A DNA stretch of 64,000 bases from Sulfolobales archaeon HS-7 (GTDB lineage: Archaea > Thermoproteota > Thermoprotei_A > Sulfolobales > Sulfolobaceae): contig AP024596.1 of assembly GCA_019704295.1 (NCBI GenBank), forward strand, positions 1,944,501-2,008,500, in the 5' to 3' direction. A model generated the notes under the pieces. That model saw only the letters and a program-made list of their open reading frames with translations. It did not search any database and was not told the DNA's origin. How positions within the stretch are numbered: the first letter of the stretch is position 1; each line of letters opens with the position of its first letter. Of the stretch, positions 56,109 to 64,000 are shown in pieces. The position numbers and the translations under genes were made by a program.

Positions 56109-57188
56109 TTAAGTAAACCTTCTAGGATCACCTCCTATTAATTCCCTGAGCACTACTGTTGCATACATTCCTCTTTCCAACCAAAACGTCAGAACGTTAT
56201 TTGTGATGTTTATTTCATTAATTCTCATTAATAATTTTCTCTCAACTTTATTGACTCTAACCTTTATTTCAGATATATTAAAAGAATTTTTCTCTATTCC
56301 TTCGTCAATATAGATTTGTTTACATAAATCGTCACAGTCGTAAAAATTTGTAGGGAGTGTTAATACGGTATTCAGATCCTCTACTTTACGTTCTTGTAGA
56401 TGATAAGAAATAAGTCTGTTCATAAGGTAAGATTGATAGGCCTCAACGTAAAACTTAAGCGGAATTATACTACTCTTTATTGCACTATAGCAAGAATATG
56501 TATGAATGAAGTTTTTCAATATCACCCTTTCTTGATTTAAATATGCAGGACAGTTAATAAGTGCTTCCTCGTATTTCCCTCGATCTATTAAATTTCTGAA
56601 TCTTATTGACTCTTTACTCTCTCCTACAAAAGGTCTTCCTAATATAGCATACATCGCGTCGCACCAGTCTCTCTTTATTAAGAAATAACCTATTATATGG
56701 GTATTAGGTCTCCTTGAACCAAACCGCTGATATCCATAGAACGCAGGCAAATATGGATCTAGCCTAACCTCTTTTACTCTTAGGGCTATGTCCTCCCCAA
56801 CTAATGTTATTCTAAATAGGTTACCTGTATGATTAAGCCTAGCGTTAGTAAACCCCTTAAGCTCCAACTCAGTTTTTTCGTTACTCAAAATTATGGGTTT
56901 TTTAGTTTCAATTAAACTCGCATCAGTGTAAACCAGTTGATATGTTTCAGCATTAGCGTCCTTCATTCCTAAGTAATTTAACCTAATTTTCAGACTAGAC
57001 TGTATACTCCTTATCACTGAAAAGTGGTCTATTCCTCTTTTTTTAAGTAGAAAAACCGCATATTTTCCTTCACTCTCTCCTAACCATCTGGAAACAGGTA
57101 CATTGTCAACTATTTCCTCCACAATAAATCCTTCGGGCCTCGGTATTGATACATCAGCAGGCTTCCAGTCATATTTTTTATACTCCAT
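56109..57188 (-). CDS. truD: tRNA pseudouridine synthase D
   Basis: The 359-aa enzyme converts U13 of tRNA to pseudouridine. The catalytic Asp lies in LNYLGMKDANAETYQLV (G-x-K-D), FRITLVGED and FYGYQRFGSRRPNTHIIGYF are family motifs, and FYVEAYQSYLMNRL follows. It lies between pth2 (23 bases upstream) and the TIGR00304 gene. Confidence 0.94.
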   Translation of the reverse strand: MEYKKYDWKPADVSIPRPEGFIVEEIVDNVPVSRWLGESEGKYAVFLLKKRGIDHFSVIRSIQSSLKIRLNYLGMKDANAETYQLVYTDASLIETKKPIILSNEKTELELKGFTNARLNHTGNLFRITLVGEDIALRVKEVRLDPYLPAFYGYQRFGSRRPNTHIIGYFLIKRDWCDAMYAILGRPFVGESKESIRFRNLIDRGKYEEALINCPAYLNQERVILKNFIHTYSCYSAIKSSIIPLKFYVEAYQSYLMNRLISYHLQERKVEDLNTVLTLPTNFYDCDDLCKQIYIDEGIEKNSFNISEIKVRVNKVERKLLMRINEINITNNVLTFWLERGMYATVVLRELIGGDPRRFT

Positions 57189-57211
57189 ACCGACTACAAG
57201 GTCTACGGGGT

Positions 57212-57571
57212 CTATAGTAATTTCAAATCACCTGTTACCTTATCTATGAGGAAATCTGGAGAAGGACCGAATGATACGCAGGTTATTGTACCTGGAGTTA
57301 TCTGCGTTTTACCTGCGTCTTCCACAACCGAGTATGGTATTCTCTCATTTTTAGCGATATCTACCCTGGACAACAGTTCATTTAGATCTGGAACTTTTAC
57401 CACAATTTTTGGTTGTCCCTCATTTAACCATACATTGAGCCACTCCTTCCACTCCTTATTACTTGAATTTATTATTTTTAAAACATTCATAACTGCTCCA
57501 TGTGCAACTTGCGCTGCTATTTTACCCTTACCTATCTTTAGATCAGTCCTAACAGCAATAGCCATCTTCAT
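57212..57571 (-). CDS. pth2: Peptidyl-tRNA hydrolase, archaeal/eukaryal type
   Basis: The 119-aa Pth2 frees tRNA from abandoned peptidyl-tRNA. It matches the family at MAIAVRTDLKIGKGKIAAQV, AHGAV, and the C-terminal DAGKTQITPGTITCVSFGPS. It is divergent from the Zn-ribbon gene by 35 bases, and leads the pth2-truD-TIGR00304 transcript. Confidence 0.95.
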   Translation of the reverse strand: MKMAIAVRTDLKIGKGKIAAQVAHGAVMNVLKIINSSNKEWKEWLNVWLNEGQPKIVVKVPDLNELLSRVDIAKNERIPYSVVEDAGKTQITPGTITCVSFGPSPDFLIDKVTGDLKLL

Positions 57572-57606
57572 TATTCTATGGTTAAGTTTTATATACCTAA
57601 AAATAC

Positions 57607-57825
57607 ATGGTTACGATGATTGTGATGAGCTCAGTAAGACTGAGTATAAAAGAGGAAGCGGAGGTACCAATTTGCTCGAGCTGTAGTAAGCCAATACATC
57701 CCAAGGAAAAAGGGGTCTTATTCTACTGCCCTAACTGCGGAGAAGTACAGATATGGCGGTGTAACATGTGTAGGAAACAAGGAGTAGTGTATAAATGCCC
57801 TAACTGCGGTTTTGAAGGCGTATAA
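57607..57825 (+). CDS. Small zinc-finger protein (HVO_2753/DUF1610 type)
   Basis: The 72-aa protein has four CxxC knuckles: CSSCSKP, CPNCGEV, CNMCRKQ and CPNCGFEG, i.e. two zinc sites. It is the archaeal short zinc protein that commonly precedes EF-1beta. The start may be ATG 57607, 57616 or 57625; the TATA-like TTTTATATA at about 57588 favours the later two for a leaderless message. It lies 2 bases before ef1b. Confidence 0.85.
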   Translation: MVTMIVMSSVRLSIKEEAEVPICSSCSKPIHPKEKGVLFYCPNCGEVQIWRCNMCRKQGVVYKCPNCGFEGV

Positions 57826-57827
57826 AA

Positions 57828-58103
57828 ATGGCAAATGTACTAGTAACGATAAGAATAGCACCCGAAAGCGATAAGGTCGATCTCGACGACGTGCTAAATG
57901 AAATAAGGGGGAAATTGCCAAAAGAGTACTCTATAGTAAGCTCGGAAAAACAACCAATAGCCTTCGGTATTGAGGCGTTAGTTGTAAATGTGGTCATGCC
58001 AGAGAATACGGAAGGAGGAACAGACGTTCTAGAGGAACTATTAATGGGAGTTCAGGGTGTAGGCGGCGTAGAGGTAGAGAATGTAAGCAGGCTCGGGTTC
58101 TAA
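57828..58103 (+). CDS. ef1b: Elongation factor 1-beta
   Basis: The 91-aa archaeal EF-1beta catalyses GDP/GTP exchange on EF-1alpha. It has VLVTIRIAPESDKVDLDDVL, PIAFGIEALVVNVVMPENTE and GVQGVGGVEVENVSRLGF, all conserved. It directly follows the small zinc protein, and the pair forms an operon. Confidence 0.93.
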   Translation: MANVLVTIRIAPESDKVDLDDVLNEIRGKLPKEYSIVSSEKQPIAFGIEALVVNVVMPENTEGGTDVLEELLMGVQGVGGVEVENVSRLGF

Positions 58104-58172
58104 AAAGGTTAATAGAGAACAATTGAAAAGCAAACTTATTTATACTCGGAGCTATATCGGTTTTATTGATAT

Positions 58173-58261
58173 GCCGCGGTAGTATAGCCCGGTCAAGTAT
58201 GCGGGCCTTTCGAGCACTGCGGGGATAGCCCGTGACCCGGGTTCAAATCCCGGCCGCGGCA
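58173..58261 (+). tRNA. tRNA-Glu (TTC) with 14-base intron
   Basis: The acceptor GCCGCGG pairs with CCGCGGC, discriminator A. The anticodon stem CGGGC/GCCCG encloses CTTTCG, an intron and A; removing 58213-58226 gives loop CTTTCGA with anticodon TTC. The intron lies at the canonical 37/38 site. The D-arm TAGTATAGCCCGGTCAAGTATG is typical of Glu tRNA. An insertion sequence follows 78 bases later. Confidence 0.9.
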
Positions 58262-58299
58262 TTATACTTCCATGAGTAGTTTTTCAGAAGTGCAGTGCT

Positions 58300-58365
58300 G
58301 TTTCGCCAATTTTACTAAAAATGAGATATTTTCCAGTCTTGTTTCGCCAATTTTACTAAAAATGA
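58300..58365 (+). repeat. Direct duplication of the insertion-sequence end
   Basis: A 25-base sequence starting GTTTCGCCAATTTTACTAAA occurs at 58300-58324 and again exactly at 58341-58365. Only the second copy continues into the insertion sequence, so the first is a leftover end of an earlier or adjacent insertion. Confidence 0.6.
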
Positions 58366-59732
58366 TACAATTTCTAAAACAAGGGAAAATCTCGTTCTGA
58401 AGAGTCGAAATTAGCTAAATTTCCGTAAAAGTTGAGAAAAGATCGACTTTTATCTCAGTAGAAGGTGTGTAACCTAGTTTTTACACGTATAGTAATACCT
58501 TGTGTATAGTATTATCAAGTGGGTAGAAATGAGGACGTTAAAGTTTAAGCGAGGGACTTCCCAGATTTTGATATGCGGAAACCAAAGCCAAGGTATAAGT
58601 CCCTCGCTAATGAATTAGTAGAGGAAGCGTTTAAGAAGATTTCCTCTAATCCCCGCGACGTTATCAAGAGGAGTAAATCTCTCCTCTTGGGGAATAGAGG
58701 AAAGGATTACATTTCCCTTGTAAGACAAGGGAAAAAGCTAGGGGAACTCTTGGGTAAAACCTTCGAGTTCTGGGAGCTGTGTACAATTTTCGCGAATGAG
58801 AACATCGTGCTGGGATTTGACGAGACCTTCCTGAGGGTGGGAGAGAAGGAAGCAGAGAGAGTGGGGGACAAACTCTTCTCGGGAAAGGCCAAGGTTAGAT
58901 CCGCAGATCTCTTGTCTCCCGTGAGATGTAACGTGGTTACCCAATTCGCGGTTAAAGGGGATCAAAAGCCCTCCGAGTTCCTTGAAGAGTTCGTCAACAA
59001 GGCTGTACAGCGCGACAGCTTGAGTTACGTTGTTGCCGACGCTGGATTCCTCAACCTCGAGATCCTCAAGGAGTTACCCGCAAAGGCCGTGATCAGAGGG
59101 AAAACTAACTTAAAGGGAGTCAAGGAACTCTTTGCTCAGTCCCTTACCGTGAAGTACTACACGGTTGAGGACAGAACTTACGTTGCCCACAGAAAGTTAG
59201 AGTACAAGGGACTCTACTATTACGACGTGATTTACGTGAAGCACAAGGGGAAACCAACGCACTTCGTTTTCGTCTCAAACGTTGAGGGAGATCCCTACGA
59301 GTTGGCCGAGACCTACAGGTTGAGGTATAGAGGAGGGGTTCAAGACGAGGAAAGCGAGGATAGAACTCATAAGGAGGTTGCGCAACAAGCTCTACCTCTA
59401 CCTGATCTACGCGCTCCTCGACACTTCCTGGAACTTGTACCTCTTCCTCTCGTTTAACTTCAAAGCACCGGGAGAGAAGCCCCTCGCGTTTGACCAGTTC
59501 GTCAATCTCCTCTAGGCGTTTTCAAGCTAGAGGGTGGACTATGTACCTCGTTTTGAACACGTAAAATAAATTCAGAACTTCTTGTGTTTGTTACTATTAA
59601 CTTGCAAAATATACCAGATTTTGACTAAACATATGATATTGTTACGCCTCTTGAGTTAACTTAATCCTATATTTTTATACACTAATTACTCTAATAATAT
59701 CTTACAATCATGAGATTTTTTGGCGAAACAAG
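58339..59732 (+). mobile_element. Nearly full-length DDE-type insertion sequence (inactive)
   Basis: The element of about 1.39 kb is bounded by inverted repeats with the core CTTGTTTCGCCAA (left, 58339) and TTGGCGAAACAAG (right, 59717-59732). It carries one transposase gene (58573-59515) that is frame-broken. Fragments of its left end appear at 6883, 52985 and 59733. The transposase has a DDE-like pattern; the IS4-like group is my guess. Confidence 0.7.
58573..59515 (+). pseudogene. Transposase, frame-interrupted
   Basis: The first frame encodes 256 residues with LGFDETFLRVGE (first Asp), SYVVADAGFLNLEIL (second Asp) and VSNVEGDPYELAETYRLRY. Right at the catalytic Y-R-x-x-I-E-E-G-F motif the frame shifts: frame 2 continues IEEGFKTRKARIELI and LYLYLIYALLDTSWNLYLFL up to a stop at 59515. 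The unbroken protein would be about 313 aa. Loss of frame in the motif with the third acidic residue means it is inactive unless recoded. Confidence 0.75.
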
Positions 59733-59864
59733 ACTGGATATTTTCTAAAATATGGGAAAATCTCGCTCAAGAGAGTAGAAGTTAGCAAAATTTCCGTTAA
59801 AGTGGAGAAAGGATCGACTTTTATCTCAGTAGAAGGTATGTAATCAAGTTTTTACACGTATAGG
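59733..59864 (+). repeat. Second insertion-sequence left-end fragment
   Basis: Starts TATTTTCTAAAATATGGG and follows the left end of the intact copy to TTTTTACACGTATAG. It directly abuts the right end of the full element and then the MITE. Confidence 0.6.
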
Positions 59865-59970
59865 GGGCCGTTCATATATCCGTTACGAATTCAGTTTATT
59901 TAAGAAAATCAAATAAATTTAATTGAGTGTTATTGTTTAGACTAGGTAGGAATTCTCACTCAACAATTTG
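59865..59970 (+). repeat. MITE-like element, family A, copy 5 (interrupted)
   Basis: Begins GGGCCGTTC and continues GTTACGAATTCAGTTTATT and AATTTAATTGAGTG, ending in CTCACTCAACAATTTG, which match copies 1-3. The remainder is replaced by the inverted-repeat element that follows, suggesting insertion into the MITE. As at 6883, the MITE is joined to the insertion-sequence left end. Confidence 0.65.
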
Positions 59971-60255
59971 GAAGTGTTCTCAATGCAGTCATCTTATTCG
60001 ATAAGTTGTATGAAATTATTACTTGATTAGGTATGCCATCTTTAAACGGTAATTAACCTCGTTAACCAATTTAGTGTGGAAGGTATAGGGTTATAGGGTG
60101 GTTAAGTAGTGGCTTACTGAACATTGCTTACAAGGTGATTTACTGGGTGCATAGCGGTGTTAAACGAGGCATATTTTAGGTAAGTACAGTATATCGCATT
60201 TATGATATAATTTTACATATACATATCGAATAAGACGACTGGATGAGAACACTCC
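59971..60255. mobile_element. 285-bp element with terminal inverted repeats
   Basis: Left terminus GAAGTGTTCTC...GTC...CTTATTCGATA at 59971-60002 is the inverse of TATCGAATAAG...GAC...GAGAACACTC at about 60223-60254. The arms extend over some 36 to 45 bases with a few mismatches. No transposase fits inside, so it would be non-autonomous. No matching autonomous element is seen in the window. Confidence 0.6.
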
Positions 60256-60424
60256 CGATAAGATTAATGTGTCAGCGTAACTCTGATTCATCATTTATCA
60301 TTTCAGTTCAGATTCATCATCATTTGAATTTTTTCCATATAGTAGATATTAAATGGAATATTAGTTAACCTTAACATAATGTCTCTTGATCAAAGTATTA
60401 AGTTTAATCATCTAAAACTTAATT

Positions 60425-61573
60425 ATGGATAGCTATAACGCAGTTATTTTACCCACTGAAATAAAGAGAGGTGAAGGTCCTCTATCGCATCTTACCTTTG
60501 CAGTAAAGGACGTTATACATATTAAAGGACTTAAGACCACAGCATGTTCGAGGATTTTATCAAATTATATAGCAAATTCAGATTCATACATTGTAGATTT
60601 AATTTTAAATAAAGGAGGAGAAATAATAGGCAAAACTAATACCCATGAATTTGCCATCGGAGCCACTAATACCTCATCAACTTTTGGCCCAGTTAAGAAC
60701 CCTAATGATGTGGAGAGAATCTCCGGAGGTTCGAGTGGTGGATCTGCAGTAGCTGTCAAAGCGAAAATCGCTGATGTAGGAATAGGGACAGATACTGGGG
60801 GTTCAGTGAGAATACCTTCAGCATTATGCGGAACAATAGGATTTAAGCCAACAACCGGTATTATACCTATACACGATATAATACCATTCAGTAGAACTCT
60901 TGATACTATAGGTTTCATCTCACGAGTATCTAGTGATATAAAAGTTGTTATTAGTAATATCGTTAAAGAAAACGTAAATTTCAGGAAGAAAAAAAGCGAG
61001 ACATTAAGGAAGTTAACAGTACTTCCAATGATGTTTGATTCCTCGAAAACTTCAGAAATTGTTCTCAAAAGGGCAAGTGAAATATTTAACATTATTGAAG
61101 AAAAAGTTATTCAAGAGGATATTCTAGTCTCATTAAGGAGAATAAGAAGGATTATTGCGTCATACGAAGGGGCGAAATTTCATGAGAGATGGCTAAAGAC
61201 TATGAGCGACAAATATTTCCCCGATGTAAGAGATGCTCTCCTAGATGGCCTGAATATAACACAGGAAGAGTACAATGCGACTTTTAGAGAGCTAGTTTAC
61301 TACAAGAAGATATTCGAAGGCGTTATGTCCAGTGTTGACTATATAATAAGTCCTACAGTTCCTATAACTGCTCCTAAAATAAGTGATGTTATAGGCCATG
61401 AAAAAGAATATAGACGCATTTTAGTTTCTAACACAGAAATAGCTAATATACTAGGTCTCCCGTCTATTTCTGTCCCGGTAGGTATACTCGACGGTTTACC
61501 AGTAGGATTAATGATTACAGGAAAGCAATTCAGCGACTTGGAGATCTTAGATATTGCTGTATTCTTAGAATAG
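60425..61573 (+). CDS. Amidase-signature enzyme (GatA paralogue)
   Basis: The 382-aa protein keeps the Ser-cisSer-Lys triad: Lys28 in FAVKDVIH, Ser103 in SGGSSGGSAVA and Ser127 in DTGGSVRIPS. It is about 85 residues shorter than GatA at 23402 and lacks the N-terminal GatC-binding helix. It is therefore probably a stand-alone amidase on small amides. Substrate unknown. It is followed by psmB after 36 bases, co-directional. Confidence 0.85.
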   Translation: MDSYNAVILPTEIKRGEGPLSHLTFAVKDVIHIKGLKTTACSRILSNYIANSDSYIVDLILNKGGEIIGKTNTHEFAIGATNTSSTFGPVKNPNDVERISGGSSGGSAVAVKAKIADVGIGTDTGGSVRIPSALCGTIGFKPTTGIIPIHDIIPFSRTLDTIGFISRVSSDIKVVISNIVKENVNFRKKKSETLRKLTVLPMMFDSSKTSEIVLKRASEIFNIIEEKVIQEDILVSLRRIRRIIASYEGAKFHERWLKTMSDKYFPDVRDALLDGLNITQEEYNATFRELVYYKKIFEGVMSSVDYIISPTVPITAPKISDVIGHEKEYRRILVSNTEIANILGLPSISVPVGILDGLPVGLMITGKQFSDLEILDIAVFLE

Positions 61574-61609
61574 AATAGTTATTTTATCTTTGCACCAGTA
61601 TAACTACCC

Positions 61610-62221
61610 ATGGCAGAATCGAACAGGATAAAATATCTTAAAGGGACAACAACAGTAGGTTTAAAGGTTAAAAAGGCGGTAATATTAGCAGCTGATAGAA
61701 GGGCGAGTGCAGGGAATTACGTAGCACATAAGTACGTAAGAAAAGTAGTATATATTACGGACAAAATAGGTATGACGACAGCAGGAGGAGTTGCAGATAT
61801 ACAGTTTCTCTATGATTATATGAAAAACATCTATCATTTCAACCAGATCTCTGGCATGCCTATAACAGTACGATCAATAGCAACCTACTTGGCTAACGTT
61901 CTTTCATTTTCAAAATATTTTCCTTATCTAGTTCAATTACTTATTGGGGGCTATGACCAGGAGGGACCCCATCTTTTTAACTTAGACTATCTCGGCGATT
62001 TTACGGAAGAGAAGTACGTGGCCACCGGTTCTGGCTCGCCAGTAGCTATGGGCGTTCTTGAGGATAATTACTCAGAAGAGTTAGAACCTGAGCAAGCTAT
62101 ACATGTTGCAAGAAGGGCAATAACGTCAGCAATAAAACGTGATTCGTATACAGGTACATCGGTCATTGTTGCAAGATTTAATGAAAACGGACACGAAGAG
62201 TTCGAGTTCCCAGTTAAGTAA
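61610..62221 (+). CDS. psmB: Proteasome beta subunit
   Basis: The 203-aa subunit has a propeptide of about 12 residues ([12 protein letters not shown]) cleaved before Thr13 in [20 protein letters not shown], the N-terminal nucleophile. Lys in ADRRASAG and [17 protein letters not shown] are conserved. Sulfolobales have two beta subunits; this one bears the catalytic Thr in the sequence, though its paralogue may activate it. It degrades proteins inside the 20S core. Confidence 0.93.
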   Translation: MAESNRIKYLKGTTTVGLKVKKAVILAADRRASAGNYVAHKYVRKVVYITDKIGMTTAGGVADIQFLYDYMKNIYHFNQISGMPITVRSIATYLANVLSFSKYFPYLVQLLIGGYDQEGPHLFNLDYLGDFTEEKYVATGSGSPVAMGVLEDNYSEELEPEQAIHVARRAITSAIKRDSYTGTSVIVARFNENGHEEFEFPVK

Positions 62222-62261
62222 GAGATAGCTATTTTTAACGTAATCAAACAAAGATATAAGC

Positions 62262-62711
62262 ATGAAAGTAGTACTGGACTCGTTTAAGGAAGGAGAGAGT
62301 ATACCTGTAAAATTTACTTGCGACGGTGAAAATCTATCTCCATCGATTAGATGGGAGACCATAAACGGAGCAAAAAGTTATGCTATTATAATGGAAGATC
62401 CTGATGCGCCAAGGAGGACGTTCGTACATTGGGTAATATATAATATAACTTCGAACAGTCTCCCAGAGGGAGTACCAAAAAGGGAAAAAACAGATTACGG
62501 ACTTCAGGGGGTTAACGACTTTAATGAGATAGGTTACGGTGGTCCATGTCCTCCTAGAACTCATCCTTATCATCGATATTACTTTAATGTATATGCGATC
62601 AATTCTATTTTCAATGAAAAAAGTGGTTTAACAGCGGAGGAGCTTAGGGAAATGATTATCAGTAAAATTATAGATTCTGGAAAATATATGGGAAAATATA
62701 AGAGGCTATAA
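62262..62711 (+). CDS. YbhB/YbcL-type PEBP family protein
   Basis: The 149-aa phosphatidylethanolamine-binding-like protein has the signature YAIIMEDPDAPRRTFVHWVI and GYGGPCPPRTHPYHRYYFNVYA. The fold binds small anions; in prokaryotes the function is unclear (Raf-kinase-inhibitor-like annotation is by homology). It lies 2 bases before rfcS. Confidence 0.93.
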   Translation: MKVVLDSFKEGESIPVKFTCDGENLSPSIRWETINGAKSYAIIMEDPDAPRRTFVHWVIYNITSNSLPEGVPKREKTDYGLQGVNDFNEIGYGGPCPPRTHPYHRYYFNVYAINSIFNEKSGLTAEELREMIISKIIDSGKYMGKYKRL

Positions 62712-62713
62712 AA

Positions 62714-63688
62714 TTGGCCGAGGCACTCTGGGCCGAAAAGTACCGCCCTAGGACTCTTTCAGAAATAGTGAATCAGAAAGATATAGTAAATAGATTAATG
62801 AAATTCGTTGAAGAAAAAAACATGCCTCACCTGTTGTTCGCAGGTTCTCCCGGCACTGGCAAGACAACTGCTGCTCTAGCTTTAGTTAGAGATCTTTACG
62901 GTGATAATTACGAGCAGTTCTTTTTGGAATTAAACGCAAGTGATGAGAGAGGAATCGATGTAATTAGGAACAAGGTAAAGGAGTTCGCTAGAATCTCAGT
63001 ACAGGGTGACGTTAAGTTTAAGGTAATTTTACTTGATGAAGCAGATAATATGACTTCTGACGCACAACAGGCTTTAAGGCGAATTATGGAAGTATACACA
63101 TCTGCAACTAGATTTATATTAGCGTGTAATTATCTAAGTAAGATAATTGAGCCAATTCAGTCTAGGACAGCATTATTCAGATTTTATCCATTAAAAAAGG
63201 AGGACGTAATTACTAGACTTAAATATATTGCAGAGGAAGAAGGGGTTTCCTATGACGAGAAAGGTCTTGATACAATATATGAAGTGGTCTCGGGGGATAT
63301 GCGAAGGGCAATAAACCTTTTACAGGCTTCCTCCTCGTACGGAAAAGTTACCCAAGAATCCGTATTTAAAGTTCTTGGTATGACGAAACCAAAGGAAGTA
63401 CAAGATATGGTGAAATCGGCACTAAAAGGAGATTTCGCCAAGGCTAGGGAGTCGTTAAGAGTTTTATTAGTAAATGAAGGTCTTAGTGGCGAGGATATAA
63501 TAAAGCAGATGCACCGAATAATATTCTCAAATGATATGGATATGCCTGAAGAGCTAAGGGTTATAATTGCCGATTATCTCGGAGAGGCCGAGTTTAGACT
63601 AACTGAAGGCGCAGATGATGAGATTCAACTATCCGCGATCTTGGCACGAATTGTTCTTCTTGGGGAGAAATATATAGGGAATAAGTAA
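62714..63688 (+). CDS. rfcS: Replication factor C small subunit
   Basis: The 324-aa AAA+ clamp-loader subunit places PCNA on DNA. Walker A is GSPGTGKT, Walker B VILLDEADNMT, and the arginine-finger region reads QSRTALFRF in place of the usual SRC. AEKYRPRTLSEIVNQ is the family start. It begins at TTG and its stop TAA shares a base with the rfcL ATG (TAATG), so the subunits are translated in step. Confidence 0.95.
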   Translation: MAEALWAEKYRPRTLSEIVNQKDIVNRLMKFVEEKNMPHLLFAGSPGTGKTTAALALVRDLYGDNYEQFFLELNASDERGIDVIRNKVKEFARISVQGDVKFKVILLDEADNMTSDAQQALRRIMEVYTSATRFILACNYLSKIIEPIQSRTALFRFYPLKKEDVITRLKYIAEEEGVSYDEKGLDTIYEVVSGDMRRAINLLQASSSYGKVTQESVFKVLGMTKPKEVQDMVKSALKGDFAKARESLRVLLVNEGLSGEDIIKQMHRIIFSNDMDMPEELRVIIADYLGEAEFRLTEGADDEIQLSAILARIVLLGEKYIGNK

Positions 63689-64000
63689 TGAGTTGGTTTA
63701 TAAAATACAGACCTAAGAGCTTAAGTGAAGTTGAAAATCAGGATCAAGTTAAGGAGGAACTTAAACGATGGATAGATTCATGGTTAAAAGGAAAACCGAC
63801 TAATAAGGCTGTTCTACTTTATGGGAGACCAGGAAGCGGAAAAACTACACTAGCCTATGCTATTGCAAGGGATAATAACTTCGAAATATTAGAAACTAAT
63901 GCGAGTGACACGAGGAATTTAGGTAATATAAGGAGAATAGTTGAGGTAGGAATGCAACAGAGCTCCCTCTTCGGAAAATCTAAACTGATTCTGCTTGATG
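63688..64000 (+). CDS. rfcL: Replication factor C large subunit, 3'-truncated by window end
   Basis: The first 104 codons are present. They read MSWFIKYRPKSLSEVENQDQ, then Walker A YGRPGSGKTTLAYAIA and the DEVH-box region KLILLD cut at the window edge. RFC-L pairs with four RfcS in the clamp loader. The start overlaps the rfcS stop by one base. Confidence 0.93.
   Translation, partial: MSWFIKYRPKSLSEVENQDQVKEELKRWIDSWLKGKPTNKAVLLYGRPGSGKTTLAYAIARDNNFEILETNASDTRNLGNIRRIVEVGMQQSSLFGKSKLILLD

Larger units (their letters stand above)
58262..60424. other. Mobile-element region between tRNA-Glu and the amidase gene
   Basis: The stretch contains one nearly full insertion sequence (58339-59732), a second left-end fragment (59733-59864), a MITE piece (59865-59970) and a 285-bp inverted-repeat element (59971-60255) with its own 36-base termini. 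Bases 60256-60424 are A+T-rich spacer with two GATTCATCAT repeats and the promoter side of the amidase gene. No host gene is intact here. Confidence 0.65.

Noticed and set aside
60565-61092. 175-aa open frame on the minus strand inside the amidase gene
   Set aside because: It lies fully antisense to the conserved amidase domain, and long antisense frames arise from the codon use of this genome; no motif supports it. The same holds for those antisense to HMG-CoA synthase (14598-15098) and HMG-CoA reductase (17524-18051).

Overview
The window is a piece of chromosome from a thermoacidophilic crenarchaeon of the order Sulfolobales. The genus cannot be fixed from the sequence alone. The evidence is the CdvA/CdvB/CdvC division cluster, an Fe-S TFE-beta and a TFB, a WhiP-type replication initiator, a mevalonate operon with a crenarchaeal AdoMetDC-family decarboxylase, a thermosome, an archaeal proteasome beta subunit, RFC small and large clamp-loader genes, short tRNA introns, TATA-driven genes with little or no leader, many TTG/GTG starts and an A+T-rich base composition.

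Layout. 1-1128: 3' part of nreA. 1.1-3.7 kb: decayed insertion sequences around a carbamoyltransferase-like pseudoenzyme and a frame-interrupted HTH gene. 3.7-6.3 kb: NAD-kinase-like gene, whiP, a candidate origin region, a Cys-cluster protein and tRNA-Arg. 6.3-9.9 kb: an accessory island holding a three-gene cassette of unknown function between repeats. 9.9-14 kb: argS, small genes and a CBS protein. 14-19.7 kb: pyruvoyl decarboxylase, the HMG-CoA synthase/thiolase/DUF35/HMG-CoA reductase operon and glyA. 19.6-22.3 kb: pgk-gap-usp on the minus strand. 23.1-26.6 kb: gatCA, taw1, ribK. 27.1-31.6 kb: TFE-beta, TFB, gar1 and cdvCBA on the minus strand. 31.7-39.9 kb: enolase, membrane proteins, a Zn-ribbon protein, signal peptidase, the complete glycine-cleavage set (gcvPB, PA, T, H), a PAC2 protein and an Hsp20-like protein. 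40-44.4 kb: PhoU-like regulator and sufCBD. 44.5-50.4 kb: tRNA-Thr, an orphan ABC permease, intron-containing tRNA-Met, an RHH protein, an XPB-like helicase and a thermosome subunit. 50.5-60.4 kb: housekeeping genes (PCD, nucleotidyltransferase, nnr, truD, pth2, EF-1beta, tRNA-Glu) interleaved with mobile-element debris. 60.4-64 kb: amidase, psmB, PEBP, rfcS and the 5' end of rfcL.

Most genes are core metabolism and information processing. Coherent modules are isoprenoid-lipid synthesis (acetyl-CoA to mevalonate), one-carbon/glycine metabolism (glyA plus gcv), lower glycolysis (pgk, gap, eno), Fe-S assembly (suf), cell division (cdv) and replication (whiP, rfc).

The least explained material lies in the mobile gaps. 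There is a MITE-like family with about 27-bp inverted termini (three near-complete and two partial copies), a DDE insertion sequence with one nearly full copy and at least three end fragments, a roughly 300-bp non-coding repeat in two copies, a 285-bp inverted-repeat element nested in a MITE, and the unassigned cassette at 7.2-9.5 kb. That cassette (Zn-ribbon protein, YwgA/Panacea-like protein, 410-aa protein) is the best candidate here for an undescribed system, but its function is not shown by the sequence.
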